Shown: positions 45,646 through 64,000 of the stretch, in pieces | Layout of the letters: each line of letters starts with the position of its first letter | Position numbering within the stretch: the first letter of the stretch is position 1 | Source: Engraulis encrasicolus | Taxonomy: Eukaryota > Chordata > Actinopteri > Clupeiformes > Engraulidae | Direction of reading: 5' to 3' | NCBI RefSeq assembly: GCF_034702125.1 | Contig: NC_085867.1 | Location: 49,472,163 to 49,536,162 of the forward strand | DNA length: 64,000 nucleotides | Notes under the pieces: generated by a model | Told to the model about the DNA's origin: nothing | Databases searched by the model: none | What the model saw: the letters and a program-made list of their open reading frames with translations, nothing else | Translations under genes and position numbers: made by a program

Positions 45646-45932
45646 TGGTACTGGGCTGGGGTTACATTAAAAAGCCGACATGTTTCGACCTCACCAGGTC
45701 TTCATCAGGGCTAGGTTCAACATTGAGAAGAAAGGCCTCCCTTAAATAGTGACATCACCACATGTGACCCATTACGCACTACAAACATTTGCGCACACCA
45801 TAGAAAACAAAGAAAAAAAAAATAATAGTCTGGGGTAATAAGTGATGCCACAGAAAAAAATGACCAGAAGTACAAACAAGCATCACAAAAAACAAGTAAA
45901 ATCAATATCCTCATTTAAACCAGGATAGCGCA
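45646..45932 (-). mobile_element. Penelope-like element fragment
   Basis: Carries the hammerhead and its flanks. The string ggctttttaatgtaac occurs on both sides of the Kolobok insertion (about 43,936-43,951 and 45,660-45,676), so the Kolobok copy landed inside the Penelope-type terminal region. No reverse transcriptase or GIY-YIG sequence is seen. The right boundary is approximate. Confidence 0.5.
45673..45712 (-). ncRNA. Hammerhead ribozyme (Penelope-type)
   Basis: On the minus strand the conserved core is complete: CTGATGA (45,702-45,708), stem II GACC/GGTC with a 6-nt loop, and GAAA (45,683-45,686). The palindrome ACATGT forms the very short stem III typical of ribozymes that act as dimers. 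GTC is the cleavage site, with cleavage after C at 45,677. Stem I is AGCC (45,709-45,712) with GGCT (45,673-45,676). Hammerheads of this form are known in the terminal repeats of Penelope-like retroelements. All three helices and all core residues are present, so self-cleavage is plausible. Confidence 0.75.
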
Positions 45933-45934
45933 TG

Positions 45935-46793
45935 CAGTGTTGCCAATTTAGCGACTTTGTCGCTAGATTTAGCGACTTTTGGCCACCTCTGGCGACAAAA
46001 AAAATCATCTAGCGACTTAGCGACTTTTCAGGCTCAATCTGGCCGAATCTAGTCTCCCTCCCCACGACACCACACAATGCATTTTCAGTGGCGGGTAGAG
46101 ACAGACGGGCTCTGTGATGCACTACGCCGGTGTGGCAGCTTTTGTGATACGCACCGGAATTCTCATAAACATGTGCATCTGCTTGTATGAGGCTACGGCA
46201 AGCGATAAGGGACAAAGGTATGACAGGAACCAAATGTCAACAAACCGAGATTACACAATCTTCGATATGGTCACCAAATGATTTGGGACTGTCATGTATG
46301 TTATGCCTACACTTTGGAATTAGATCAGTCTTGTTGTTACACAGGTATATTTGATTTACCTCAACTGTACCCTGCACTTAACTTTACTGCGTATCACAAA
46401 AGCTACCACAACGGCTCCTTGGGATATGCATACCGGTATGACAAATTTAAATGAGCACTAGCAGGCTGGCTGGCCGCACCGACCGCAGTGAATTCCTGGC
46501 ACTGGCGACAAAAAACTCATCTGGCGACTTTCTGGTGCATCTGGCGACTTTTTAAACGTGCATCTTCGGGGACAAATTCATCGTTTTCCCACATAATTCT
46601 GACTCTGCGCTGCTGTCAGAAGCGTTTCCCACGGTTAAGCAGGGCTGCAGATTAGCTCTGATCTCCAAAAAGTAGCTAGCACCGCCCATTTGTACTGTGG
46701 ACGAAGGCATGTGGGCACGTTTTCTGTAGATCAGCGCGCCGTGCGTGACATTGTGACGTCATACGTAACGTCATGACGTCATCTAGCGACTTT
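45935..46793. repeat. Interspersed repeat with tagcgactttt motifs
   Basis: Begins cagtgttgccaatttagcg and has recurring variants of ctggcgactttt / tagcgactttt at 45,950-46,030, 46,500-46,560 and 46,780. A common fish repeat style; class not determined. Confidence 0.45.
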
Positions 46794-47162
46794 TCAAGTC
46801 AAGTCAAGTCAAGTAGGTTTTATTGTCAATTTCTTTACATGCACTGGTCATACAAAGAATTTGAAATTACATTTCTTGCTTTCCCATACAGACATAGACT
46901 AATCTAGGTAAGGACATAGACAGTATAGACATAGACAGTACTTATACATGGACTTAAGACAGTATGGACATAGACAGTGCTCATACAGACATTTAAAGTG
47001 CAAGACTGGACAACAGAAGACTTGTAGAGGACATACATTAAGAGGTATTGTTGTGCTTTTGTGCTTTTCCTAAAAAAGTCCTTTATAGCGTTCTGACATG
47101 GTAATAGTAGCATTTTGAAGAAAAATAAATATTAAAAAGGTCTGTCAAGTACACCAGCAGCA

Positions 47163-47220
<58 letters not shown>

Positions 47221-47332
47221 AGTGCAGGTAGAAGGTGCGGTGTGTGTCTGTGTGTGTGTTCGTGTGTCTGTGTGTGTGTGTGTGTGTGTCAGTGTGTGTA
47301 TGTTTGGGTTTAGTGCAGAAAGTGCAGTGTGC

Positions 47333-47364
<32 letters not shown>

Positions 47365-47600
47365 ATGTTTTGAGTTAGTGCAGGTTGAAAGTTCAGTCAC
47401 AAGTATAGTAGTGCAGGTGGAATGTTCAGTCGCAGATATGGTGATGGGGGATGGGGGGGGGTTGTCAGTGGCCTTGCTGGCTAGAGGCTGACAGTGGAGG
47501 GAGAGTGGGTTGAGTGTTCAGTATCTTGATCGCTTGGTGCATTGTGCTGCTCGCCAGCCTGGTGGTACGGGAACGGAACAGTTGGTATGATGTCTGCGAG
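46794..47600 (-). mobile_element. Non-LTR retrotransposon 3' end
   Basis: On the minus strand the segment ends in repeated CTTGA units (46,795-46,815), after a 3'-UTR-like stretch common in fish LINEs (ttttattgtcaatttctttac on +). Near 47,540-47,580 a remnant of the coding 3' end is likely (caccaggctggcgagcag on -). Contains (GT)n runs. Heavily 5'-truncated. Confidence 0.55.
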
Positions 47601-47639
47601 AACAGTCAAACATATCTTAGAAACGCATAATACAATACA

Positions 47640-47789
47640 TGACCCATTTAGTTGGTTTAGAGGAATGACCCAATCTAAGGGTTAAAATATTTTAACCCAA
47701 CTAAAAGGAAGGCCCAATACTGAAACAGGGCCTGGGTCAGAAAATAACCCAAATTGGGTTGTTTTTGACCCAGCATTTTTAAGAGTGTA
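47640..47789. mobile_element. MITE-like repeat (GGGTCA/TGACCC)
   Basis: Contains gacccatttagttgg, aacccaaattgggttg palindromes and the end gacccagcatttttaagag, the usual terminus of a widespread fish MITE. Confidence 0.5.
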
Positions 47790-48092
47790 GCTATTGCCTT
47801 CAGTCATTACTCAATCATTAAATGCGTGCTTATAAATACCTGTATATCATCAGTACCAATAAAACAAATAAATAACCACTTATCTACCATTATACTGTAT
47901 GTTAATATCTTCTTTACAAAATCGAGCCTAATCAAAAAGGGTTCTATTTCAGTTCATTGTACAACCATGAAAGACTAGATGAGTTCTAATATCAACACCA
48001 GTGACATTAAACAGCAATATGCCCCTTGGATGCTTTCACACAGTGATCAAAACCTCAGCTCAGCTGTCTATGTGTCCCTCCCTATCTCTCAC

Positions 48093-52800
<4,708 letters not shown>

Positions 52801-52877
52801 TTCACTTGCTCGATACGCACTATGCTTCTATAGGCTACTGTCTTCATTAATAATAATAAATTCTGCTTTCGCGCGCG

Positions 52878-52885
52878 CTTTTATA
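52878..52885 (-). promoter_or_regulatory. TATA box of USP37-like copy 2
   Basis: TATAAAAG on the minus strand, 78 bp upstream of the ATG at 52,800, at the same distance and in the same gcgcgcg context as in copy 1. Confidence 0.5.
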
Positions 52886-53280
52886 GCCTGCCTTCACCAT
52901 GATGATGTAATAATGCTTATCCCTGATGACTTTGCCAGAGACGTTCCATTACGAATTAAAAGAATCTTTGACTTTGCCTGTCTGCCACATGTCGTCATAA
53001 TAAGAAGGCGAATGTCTTCAACAAGTCGTCAACTCATGATAGATATTTGTCAGAGTAGAGGGATTTCAACAACTATTATAGATCATTTATTTTCAGTCTT
53101 CAGTCTTACCTTTGTGGACGTATTGACCTCTATGGTGAAACGTCTGTTTTTCCCTGGACATGGTTTTAGGATCTGTCCTGGCCGTCCAGTAGGCCTACCT
53201 CTGGGAAATGAGGCGTCCCGGTTCATCACATTGCATCATTAAAATCCCTTGTAGGCAACACTGTTCAACAGCTTACATTT

Positions 53281-54054
53281 AAAATATTATGTCCGAGTGG
53301 CATCAACATTGTTTTGATGGAAGGGGAAATCAATTTAAATCACTTCGTGTCCCGTGGTCCGTTGAGTTTCTCACATTTACCAAATCCATGGGCACGCACG
53401 CGAAACTGCGCACCGGCTAATCACGTAGCCTAGGCCTACTGTAGAGACAGCGCATCAAATTGACTACTGTAGGCCTATAATGGAAACACTAATCGAAGGG
53501 CATTGACCGCACCTGCATTGCACTAGTGTGTGTCCCGTCTCTTGAAGGCCTAACAATACAGCCAACCATTCGATCACGTCTACCAGCAACATAGTGCAAC
53601 AGGCAATTATTGGTGAGGTTTTGGGGAAATTGTACAATATCGGTCGGAGCAAAGTGAGCGGCAACGCGGTCGAGGGCATCGTGTGTAGACCGGATATAGG
53701 GCTATGGCAGACTCTATGAACATATCTCAAAGTTGAATTTTGCCTTTGCTCTATTATAGGCCTATCCACCCAGGAGCCTCAGACACCGCGCAGGTGTCTG
53801 CTTTGAAAAGCGATGCGTCCAACTCTCGCCTCGATCGGCACAGTTATGAACAATCTGACACTATGGACATTTTTCTATAGGCCTACTGCTTATTTATTTA
53901 ATGTGTGTATTTCTGTTGACATTTTTAGTCTAATGATTTCTGCACGGTGTGGAGTTTCACCAGAACCGTCATTTCACTACAAGCCTTGGTTATGGCTTTA
54001 AGTACAGGGGCGCAACTACTCATTTCTGGGGTACACTGTTCACACATAGTGTCA
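53281..54054. other. No gene seen
   Basis: Upstream flank of arm 2. Short ORFs at 53,464-53,769 and 53,813-54,001 lack domains. TAGGCCTA-type octamers are frequent. Confidence 0.4.
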
Positions 54055-54299
54055 ATATGAAGAGTTCAGATGCAAAACCCCCTAAGTGCCTTTTCAGAAA
54101 ATAATCTTAATTCATTTTTTATTTAATACAAAGCTATCAAAATTGCATATTTTTTCATTTTATCTATATAATATAACTATTTAGATGTATTATCAAGTAC
54201 ATAAATGTAAACCAATCCAACAACGGGGTTCTCTAAAAATATAAAAGAGCAGGTCTTCAGAAATGGAGTTAGGGGGTTTTGCATCTGAACTCTTCATAT
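54055..54299. mobile_element. MITE, Tc1/mariner-like ends
   Basis: Inverted ends ATATGAAGAGTTCAGATGCA… continuing through CAAAACCCCCTAA, about 245 bp in total, AT-rich interior, with TA at both edges. Too short to code. Confidence 0.7.
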
Positions 54300-54816
54300 G
54301 TTAATTAAAATGGTAATTTTGATGGTGGAACTATGAATAAGAATATTTAGCCTATTTGAATTAATAATGATAGCCTATTTAAACCACTCCAGAAGGCTGG
54401 TATAACAGCCAGAAGTGGTTTAAGAGACATTTTAATTTAGGCGATTTTAAATTGTATCTTCAAATGGTGTATTTAGCCTACTAAAGAGGCTGTAAAACCA
54501 TAAAGCTATGAGATCCAGCTTGCTATCATACATTAAATTACTCCAGAGATGCATAGCTTTCAAAAAATATAGTGAGAATTTGCCCCCAAAATGGTACCAA
54601 CAACCCACTTTTTGGGCTCTCGGCTCACAGGCAAGTAGCCTACTTATGTGCTGACTTACCAGCTGGGGCATGTCGATCAACAGAGCTGGCTGACAACTGT
54701 AAATGCACAATGCTAATGTTAATCTGATAGTGTTGTATTGGTAACCATTAAGGAGACAGCAGTCCACAATTGGGCATATCATATGTGTGTGTGGGGTGGG
54801 ATGCTGTGCTTTTGAA

Positions 54817-55014
54817 GAGGCTGATAGTCACTTTCTATACCGCTGTATTTACAAACAGTCCCTACAGGAACTCTGGGTAAGGGCTAGTTGGTTCCATAAA
54901 GCTACATGGAGGCCTGACACCAAAGGTCTTGAGTTTATTGTGGTGGATGGCCATCAGCATGTCAGGACAGGACTAGGTCCTCTAGGGAGTCTCGGGATTG
55001 AGGAAGCCCACAGG
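54817..55014 (+). other. Possible orphan exon, unrecognised
   Basis: An open stretch with ordinary protein composition (SLQELWVRASWFHKATW … LEFIVVDGHQHVRTGLGPLG) ends at a good donor (CCCACAG|gtaaga, 55,014). An acceptor upstream is not clear and no partner exons were found. It could be an exon of an unknown gene or chance. Confidence 0.25.
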
Positions 55015-56039
55015 TAAGAACAACTCCATGGAGTGACTTGCAACTGAGGAAGGTGATATGGCCTACAATAGTGGTTCTCAAACCTCATCATAAGTTTGCC
55101 ACCCAAACCCCCCTCACCGCCGCCTCTCAGCTGTATCCCTCTCAAAACCTCCTAGGACTCCCTAACGCCCTATGGGGGTCTTTACTTGCCTGATTATCAT
55201 AGACTTGCAATCGAGATTTGTTCTAGAAGCAACGCCGCCGAAGGTGTTGCGTCACTAGGAGGGCGCAGCCTGGCTAGGTCTTTAAAGCCCCTGTTGAGAA
55301 ACTTTAGCCTAGAAGAACTAGATGGGGATTCAGGGCCTTAGCCTTTCCCTTGTGCCTGACCATTTCGGCAGACTGGGCTGGACAGCACTTTATGTTGGGC
55401 CAATATCATAGAGATTGGCGTAAACGAATAGGCTTACAGGGCCAGACTGCACATAGTTATTTATTCCATTTGAGATTAACTTTCAGTTTAGGCCTATTCG
55501 GTGCCATTTCGATATTATATTTTTTGTAGTTTTTAGTTGTTTTTTTTTTTAAACTCTACTTTGAAAAACAATGCATCTCTCCCAGGGGGACACAATGGAC
55601 TGATTGAAATTTCAGTTTAGCTAGTAGAAAAGAAAGCTTACTGTGTTTGGTTTGTAATATTAACATTTACCAGGCGGTAGAGGAAAAAAGTTCATTTAGA
55701 GCCTTGATATATTCAGTATTTTATACATTGTGTGTGTGTGTGTGTTTTGCCTATTTCACAGTGAAAGTATGCTACAATTAAATGTTTCTCCTAAAAATGC
55801 AGATTTTTAATACTGCCTTCTGACCAGTTTCCTGCCTGATTGGCATTGGAAAAATACTCTTTAAATGCATATCCATTAGAATAAAGGCAATACCATTAAC
55901 AATTTAATCTTGATGGAATAATATTTCTAAGATACTTGTGTTGGTACCATGACTAATGGACCTTGAAGTCATAACAGCTCACAAAATATATGTAGTCATC
56001 TTACTGGCTGGGGAATAAACAATAGCGTGCTCTTATCCA
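55015..56039. other. No gene seen; transposon remnant
   Basis: tagtggttctcaaac at 55,066 and a degraded inverse (gttgagaaactttag) near 55,290 suggest an old hAT-type insertion. The rest is AT-rich. Confidence 0.35.
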
Positions 56040-56053
56040 GAGAATAGATTTTC

Positions 56054-56059
56054 TTTATT
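56054..56059 (-). terminator. pxn: Candidate paxillin poly(A) signal
   Basis: AATAAA on the minus strand (ttctttattggc on +), the farthest of several candidates downstream of the stop codon. Confidence 0.25.
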
Positions 56060-59000
56060 GGCATTGATCACATGAAATTTTAAATGCATATAAGCTCTCC
56101 AGGGTCACAAACCCTGTACAGAAAAACTTGATCAAGATTTGTACACAAGTTATCAGAAAACACCAAGGCTAGCATCGGGAAACAAAACCAGAAAGAGTAA
56201 GGATCCGACAGATTTCTTTTTTTTAAAAAAGAAAGAAAGGAGAAAGAAAGAAAGCAAAAAAGGGGGGTTGGTTCCCTTCAGCTGCATTAATACAATATTT
56301 AACAGCAATGAAGAGAAAAGACTGAGAGGCAGGGATCTCCTCGATCTGCTAGATGGACAGACGTGAAAAAGAAATGCAGGGACCCAAAAAGAAAGACCAA
56401 TGGACAGCGACAGGCAAAGACAGTACAATACTATAATCAACCCGTGATTACAGAGGAAGGGAAGAGCTGAATAGGTCAGCCCATTTCTCTCACTCCCTCG
56501 CCACTCTCTTATCTACTTCCTTTCTCAATTCTCCAGAAATCCTCCTGAAAGCACGGCTCCACTGGCCCACATCTTCCTCACTGCCTCCCTGTAGCTACCA
56601 ATGAGCAGAAATGTACAGGAATTCCAGAGATTTCTTGGAAATCTCCAGAATTGATGTGGTTTCAATTATGCAATATAAAATCCAGGGTGGTTTAGATATG
56701 CAAGTTCTTGACAAGCACATGCTATTGGGGGTGAAGTCTGTAAGTTTCAGTATAGTATTGGGGAGAACAACTCTGTCCAGCCCTCCAAGTGTAATGATGT
56801 GCCTGTATGATGCATTAGATGATGCACAACTTTTTGAACAATGTTGCCAAGCAATATTTCTTTCAGCTTTCCCACCCACATCTTCAAGAGGAGAACCTAA
56901 ATAGTAATACTATTAGCAGCTACGTTTCTTCCAATCAGAACTTTATCCATCTGTTAGTATATGTTTGCCTGGCAACATTGCTCTAAACGTTATTGGCATA
57001 AAAGGAGTAAAATATTCACCTGTAAGCATTCTGCTGAGGCTAACATGTATCCATACGTTCTCCGCTATGGAGAGGCTCCCTTAAATATTCAACACACATA
57101 CCTTACAAACCCGAACAGCTGTCCAGTGACTTGTTTAGAAAAGAAGAAAAATGCACATGTACTATTATGAGGATAGGATGACTGACTGGGGAAGCCAGGC
57201 TCCACGTGTGACATCATCATGGATCTAACCAATCCGCTCACAACGCAAAAGTGCGACGGCCCCTCAAACTCAACACAGTGTAGAAGACATTGCATTGACA
57301 TTTTGGCACAAGCATTCTTCTCATTTATTTATTTATTTTTTAAAATCTCCAGAAAAATAGAATAAAACAACGTGTAAACGCCAACATTACTAAATATATC
57401 ATCATTAAAACTGTTTAACAAATCAATATTTAGTGAATAAATACAATGATGTTACAGCTCTTTCCTAGCATGACAAAGCCAAGTTGAGAGCCTTATCATG
57501 TGAAAATTAGAAAAAAAAACCATGGGGATCACAAGGTTTTATAGTACTTGCCAATATGCAACATTATCTCTCGTTTTCAAAAGATTCGGGACAAAAACAT
57601 AAAAGAATACACAACGTAAAAACAGAAAATGATACTTTAAAAGGGGGACACTGGAAGTCCTCAAGGCTCTGATCTCAATTCTAACTCCAACGATCCAGTT
57701 CTAAGGTCACATGGATCATAAGTCACAGACTGTGGTTTTGAGGCTCATTGATGTGAAACCCACACAAATGAGCGTGGTCTGTATACGTGTACGTTTGCAT
57801 GAGATATTAAGGCCCTTCCGATAGAGTGCTTATGTCCACCTCTTAAACTGAACAGGTGCAACCGAGGTCATCTTTCAAAAGTGTATAAGAATAACCTGTT
57901 AAACTGTCCATTCACATGCATCTACATTTAATCCTAAATACAACCACGATGGTGGATTTAAATAGATGCAGATACTGTAGAGGTGTTACTCATCTTCAAT
58001 ATTACCTCATCTCATGTCATGTGATCTCACCCAAACACGCATTGTATTTGCATAGGCATACTGTCGGAGTTCCAGTCGGGGTGTACAGTGTCTTGAGTGT
58101 GAATGTGAGTGTGTGTGTGTGTGTGCGCGTGTGCACGCGTGCGTGCATGTGTGTGTGTGACTCCTGCTTCATCATCTGAGAGTATTTCTATCGCTGAATG
58201 GCAGCTGCGTGGCGGTGTGGAGTGTCGAAGCTAATTGGCAGCGAATCCAGACACACAGTCTTGGCTCTACGGTTATGTTTGAATCACAAACATTATTTCT
58301 GTATCAGTGAGTCATCCGTCAGTGTGCACAAAAGGAAAAATAATAATAATAAGGAAAAAAAATGCACCGTCACCCTGAAGTAAAACTAATTGATTATTTA
58401 AAAGTTATTATTATTGACTCATGAAACAGATTAAAACACCATTACAGTGGCTACTGTACAGGTAAGACTTTTCATACTTAATGCTGCCCATAGAAATAAA
58501 GTCTCCACCCACTCTTGAGTTAAGACTTCCAACACAAGACTGAGCAACAAAAATACAGTAGCTGAAATGAGAAGACAAAATAAAAACAAAGTCATAATAC
58601 ATATATATAAAATCAATGAAAAACAAAACTTAAAATTGCTCCAGTATTGTGACCTGTTCTGCAGGAGACTGACAGAAAAGGGGGAAATGAAAGAAGACCG
58701 AAGATTAAAGTTTTACAAACAATGTCTCCATAGAAGCAGGTCTATCACAGGATGTCACGGCTGTCTGAATTGACAACCAACACCTGAGAATCAGCACACC
58801 TCAAACAGACCGCTTTCTCTGAGTGAAGTAAAACGAAATGAAATGTGTGTGGTGTATATCAATGAAACGTAAAAGACATGAACATAGTGAGAACCAGACC
58901 CAGGCTGGGAGAGAGACAGAGAGAGACGCAAGTAGCAGAAGCAATCAAAAAGGTCATAGTTAAAGTTCAGAGGTCACATGTCATAGAGAGGCTTCCAGAG

Positions 59001-59358
59001 CCCTGTAGAGTGGGGGGAAGGGAGGGGAGGGGAGAGGGAAGTGGGTGTCGTCATGCAACATTACACCCCCTTATATCTGAAAGTCCCACATCCCCTAGAA
59101 TAAGACATCTACATTTACACAGATTAAATTAAATCTGAAAGAGAAAGGGGAAAAAAAAAGAAAAAAAGTTCACATTAATGATTTCCTCATATGCCATCGT
59201 AGGCGTGTGTAAATGAAACCAACAACATGATCAGCTGTGGCACCCGGGATTAGCCGTACGTACTCTCCACTTTACACTGGGGCATTGTCAATAACACTAG
59301 CGGAGTGTTGAATGGACTCCATGCCACATGCTCTCATATATAATAACAGCAGTAGTCC

Positions 59359-59419
<61 letters not shown>

Positions 59420-59917
59420 TGTATTTCTAAGTGTCGATGCGTGATCTACCCTATGATTGTAACTTGATACGCTGTAGAAAAAAAATCTTGCTTCTATAAA
59501 ATCGTTTAGTCGTGATTAATTGATTTGAAATACATCATAAAGTCTGTGTAAGTAGGCTAAACTTCTCTTTGCGTATGAAAAAATTTCCATAGGAAAAGTG
59601 TAGAAAAATATGTGCCTGGTGAGGTTAACCACACCAAGCTGTAGAGAAATGCACCTTTACACTTATCGAAGAGAGGAGAGAGCACGGGCAGGGAAGAGAA
59701 GTGTGTCGAGAAAGTGCACAACTGAAAAGACAGACAACAGGGACGGGTTTCATAAAACAGACCAGGAGAAACGGAGAAAGAGAGAACGAGTTAGAAAGAG
59801 AGATGGAGAGATTGAGCGTGAAAGAGAGGAAGAGAGACAGAAGTACAAGGAGGAAACAAGTGGACTGTGCACATGAAATGTTACCTCCCCTCTTTCAGTG
59901 TGTGTATGTGTGCGCAA

Positions 59918-60040
<123 letters not shown>

Positions 60041-60751
60041 CGTGTGTGTGTGTGTGTACTGTATATTTGTGAGAGCTTGTAACATCTGTGTGTGAGAGCA
60101 CATGTACGCAAATCATCTTCTCACAAGTACAAAAATAGATCTGGTTTGATTTGTCCAACACTGCTAGTTGTCAGTGAGAGGGTTTTGCATACAGTCCACC
60201 TCAAGGTGACGTGCTATCGACATTAGTCATATCAGTCAAGCCCAGTAGTCTTCATTCAGTCACTCGACCTGGAAAGGTCTGCTGGTGGTCTGTGAAATTC
60301 AAATCTGGGACATGATCTCTCATTTCGGACCAAGTCTGCCACTTGAGCTTTTGGGATAAGGGCTGATGTTGCCCTCTGACCACCTCTAAATTCAAAATCA
60401 AATGATTAAAAAAACACACACAATCTCTTTGGGCTCACTAATATATATCCATATCTGTTTGAAAACTTTCTGCCACTACAGGCGTTGTAACCTCATCACA
60501 AACACCCATGGACACGCACACACACATACACATGTGCATGCACACAGACACACAAAGCACGCAGTCATGCACGCACAGTACGGCCCAGCTCCCATCTCCC
60601 GATCACACATCTTCCTCTCACACACACACAAAAGAAACCCTTATGCAACGGGACTAACCTTGAAAACAATGCCCCCCTCCCCTCTCCAGAAAGCACACAA
60701 AGGTCTCACTCCTACAAATCCTCCCATTCACACACAGACAGGCCCACATTC

Positions 60752-60790
<39 letters not shown>

Positions 60791-60893
60791 ACACACACAC
60801 ATATTAGTCAGGGCATCATAGAAAACACCCTTTTCAGCGTACACACCCACACCCACACCCACACCACCAGCCTGCTAGCCTGCCTTCAGCCGC

Positions 60894-63674
<2,781 letters not shown>

Positions 63675-64000
63675 CTGCAGAGGGACAACAGACAAGACAG
63701 AGGAGCGGTAAGACAACACACACTACGCTACACACACTTCACATGCTTATCTACAAGGAGTGTGTATGTGTGCACGTACATACACACACACACACACGCA
63801 CACGCACACGCACACACCCCTCTCAAAATGCACCTAATCCCCACAGATCCCGGTGGATTTAAGCCGTAAAAAAGAGTTCTGCTTGTGAGTGATACAATTG
63901 ATTTACATAATCCAGCACTTTCAAGACAGACAAACAGACACACTCTCACTGAATTTCCAATGCCACTCTAACACTGGGTCTTTGCAAACGACAGGCTGCT

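Overview
This is nuclear DNA of a ray-finned fish. The best evidence is coding: three minus-strand exons at 60.9-63.7 kb are the C-terminal LIM exons of a vertebrate paxillin gene. Dense (GT)n, (CA)n and (GA)n microsatellites and many nested DNA transposons fit a teleost. The very frequent octamer TAGGCCTA suggests a clupeiform (herring/shad group), but that is an inference.

Layout. (A) 1-37.36 kb and 50.1-53.28 kb are two arms of an inverted duplication. Each arm carries a gene for a USP37-like ubiquitin-specific protease, starting from a TATA promoter (400 on +, 52,885 on -). The minus copy is compact: 13 exons with consistent phases at 52,800-48,093, covering the Cys box, the NDA(H/Q)EF box and the Cys pairs of the zinc ribbon. 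The plus copy keeps exons 1-6 in frame and then stops. Its intron 1 is about 35 kb, against 965 bp in the minus copy, because of nested mobile elements. In order these are: a Tc1 copy split by a young LTR element that carries a Pro/Ala/Val-rich ORF and no pol; a solo LTR; a DNA transposon with 6-bp duplications around a B-box tandem array; an 8.7-kb fold-back element with 152-bp tandem repeats in its arms and two hAT insertions; a hAT inside a second element with 6-bp duplications; and a hAT holding only its BED-finger exon. (B) The spacer, 37.4-48 kb, holds a broken RecQ-type helicase (+). Convergent to it is an apparently intact five-exon gene of about 238 codons (-, 42,123-40,696) that I do not recognise. 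Next to these are a solo LTR with telomere-like repeats, a Kolobok-like element with a THAP remnant, a hammerhead ribozyme typical of Penelope-like elements, and a LINE 3' end. (C) 53.3-56 kb has no certain gene. (D) 56-64 kb is the 3' part of paxillin with a probable long 3' UTR; its 5' exons lie beyond the right edge.

The duplication and the insertions can be ordered. The hAT at 33,608-35,205 has a clean empty site in the other arm, so it entered after the duplication. The LTR element, with nearly identical LTRs, is the youngest of the large insertions examined. I found no bacterial operons, CRISPR arrays or credible tRNA/rRNA genes.
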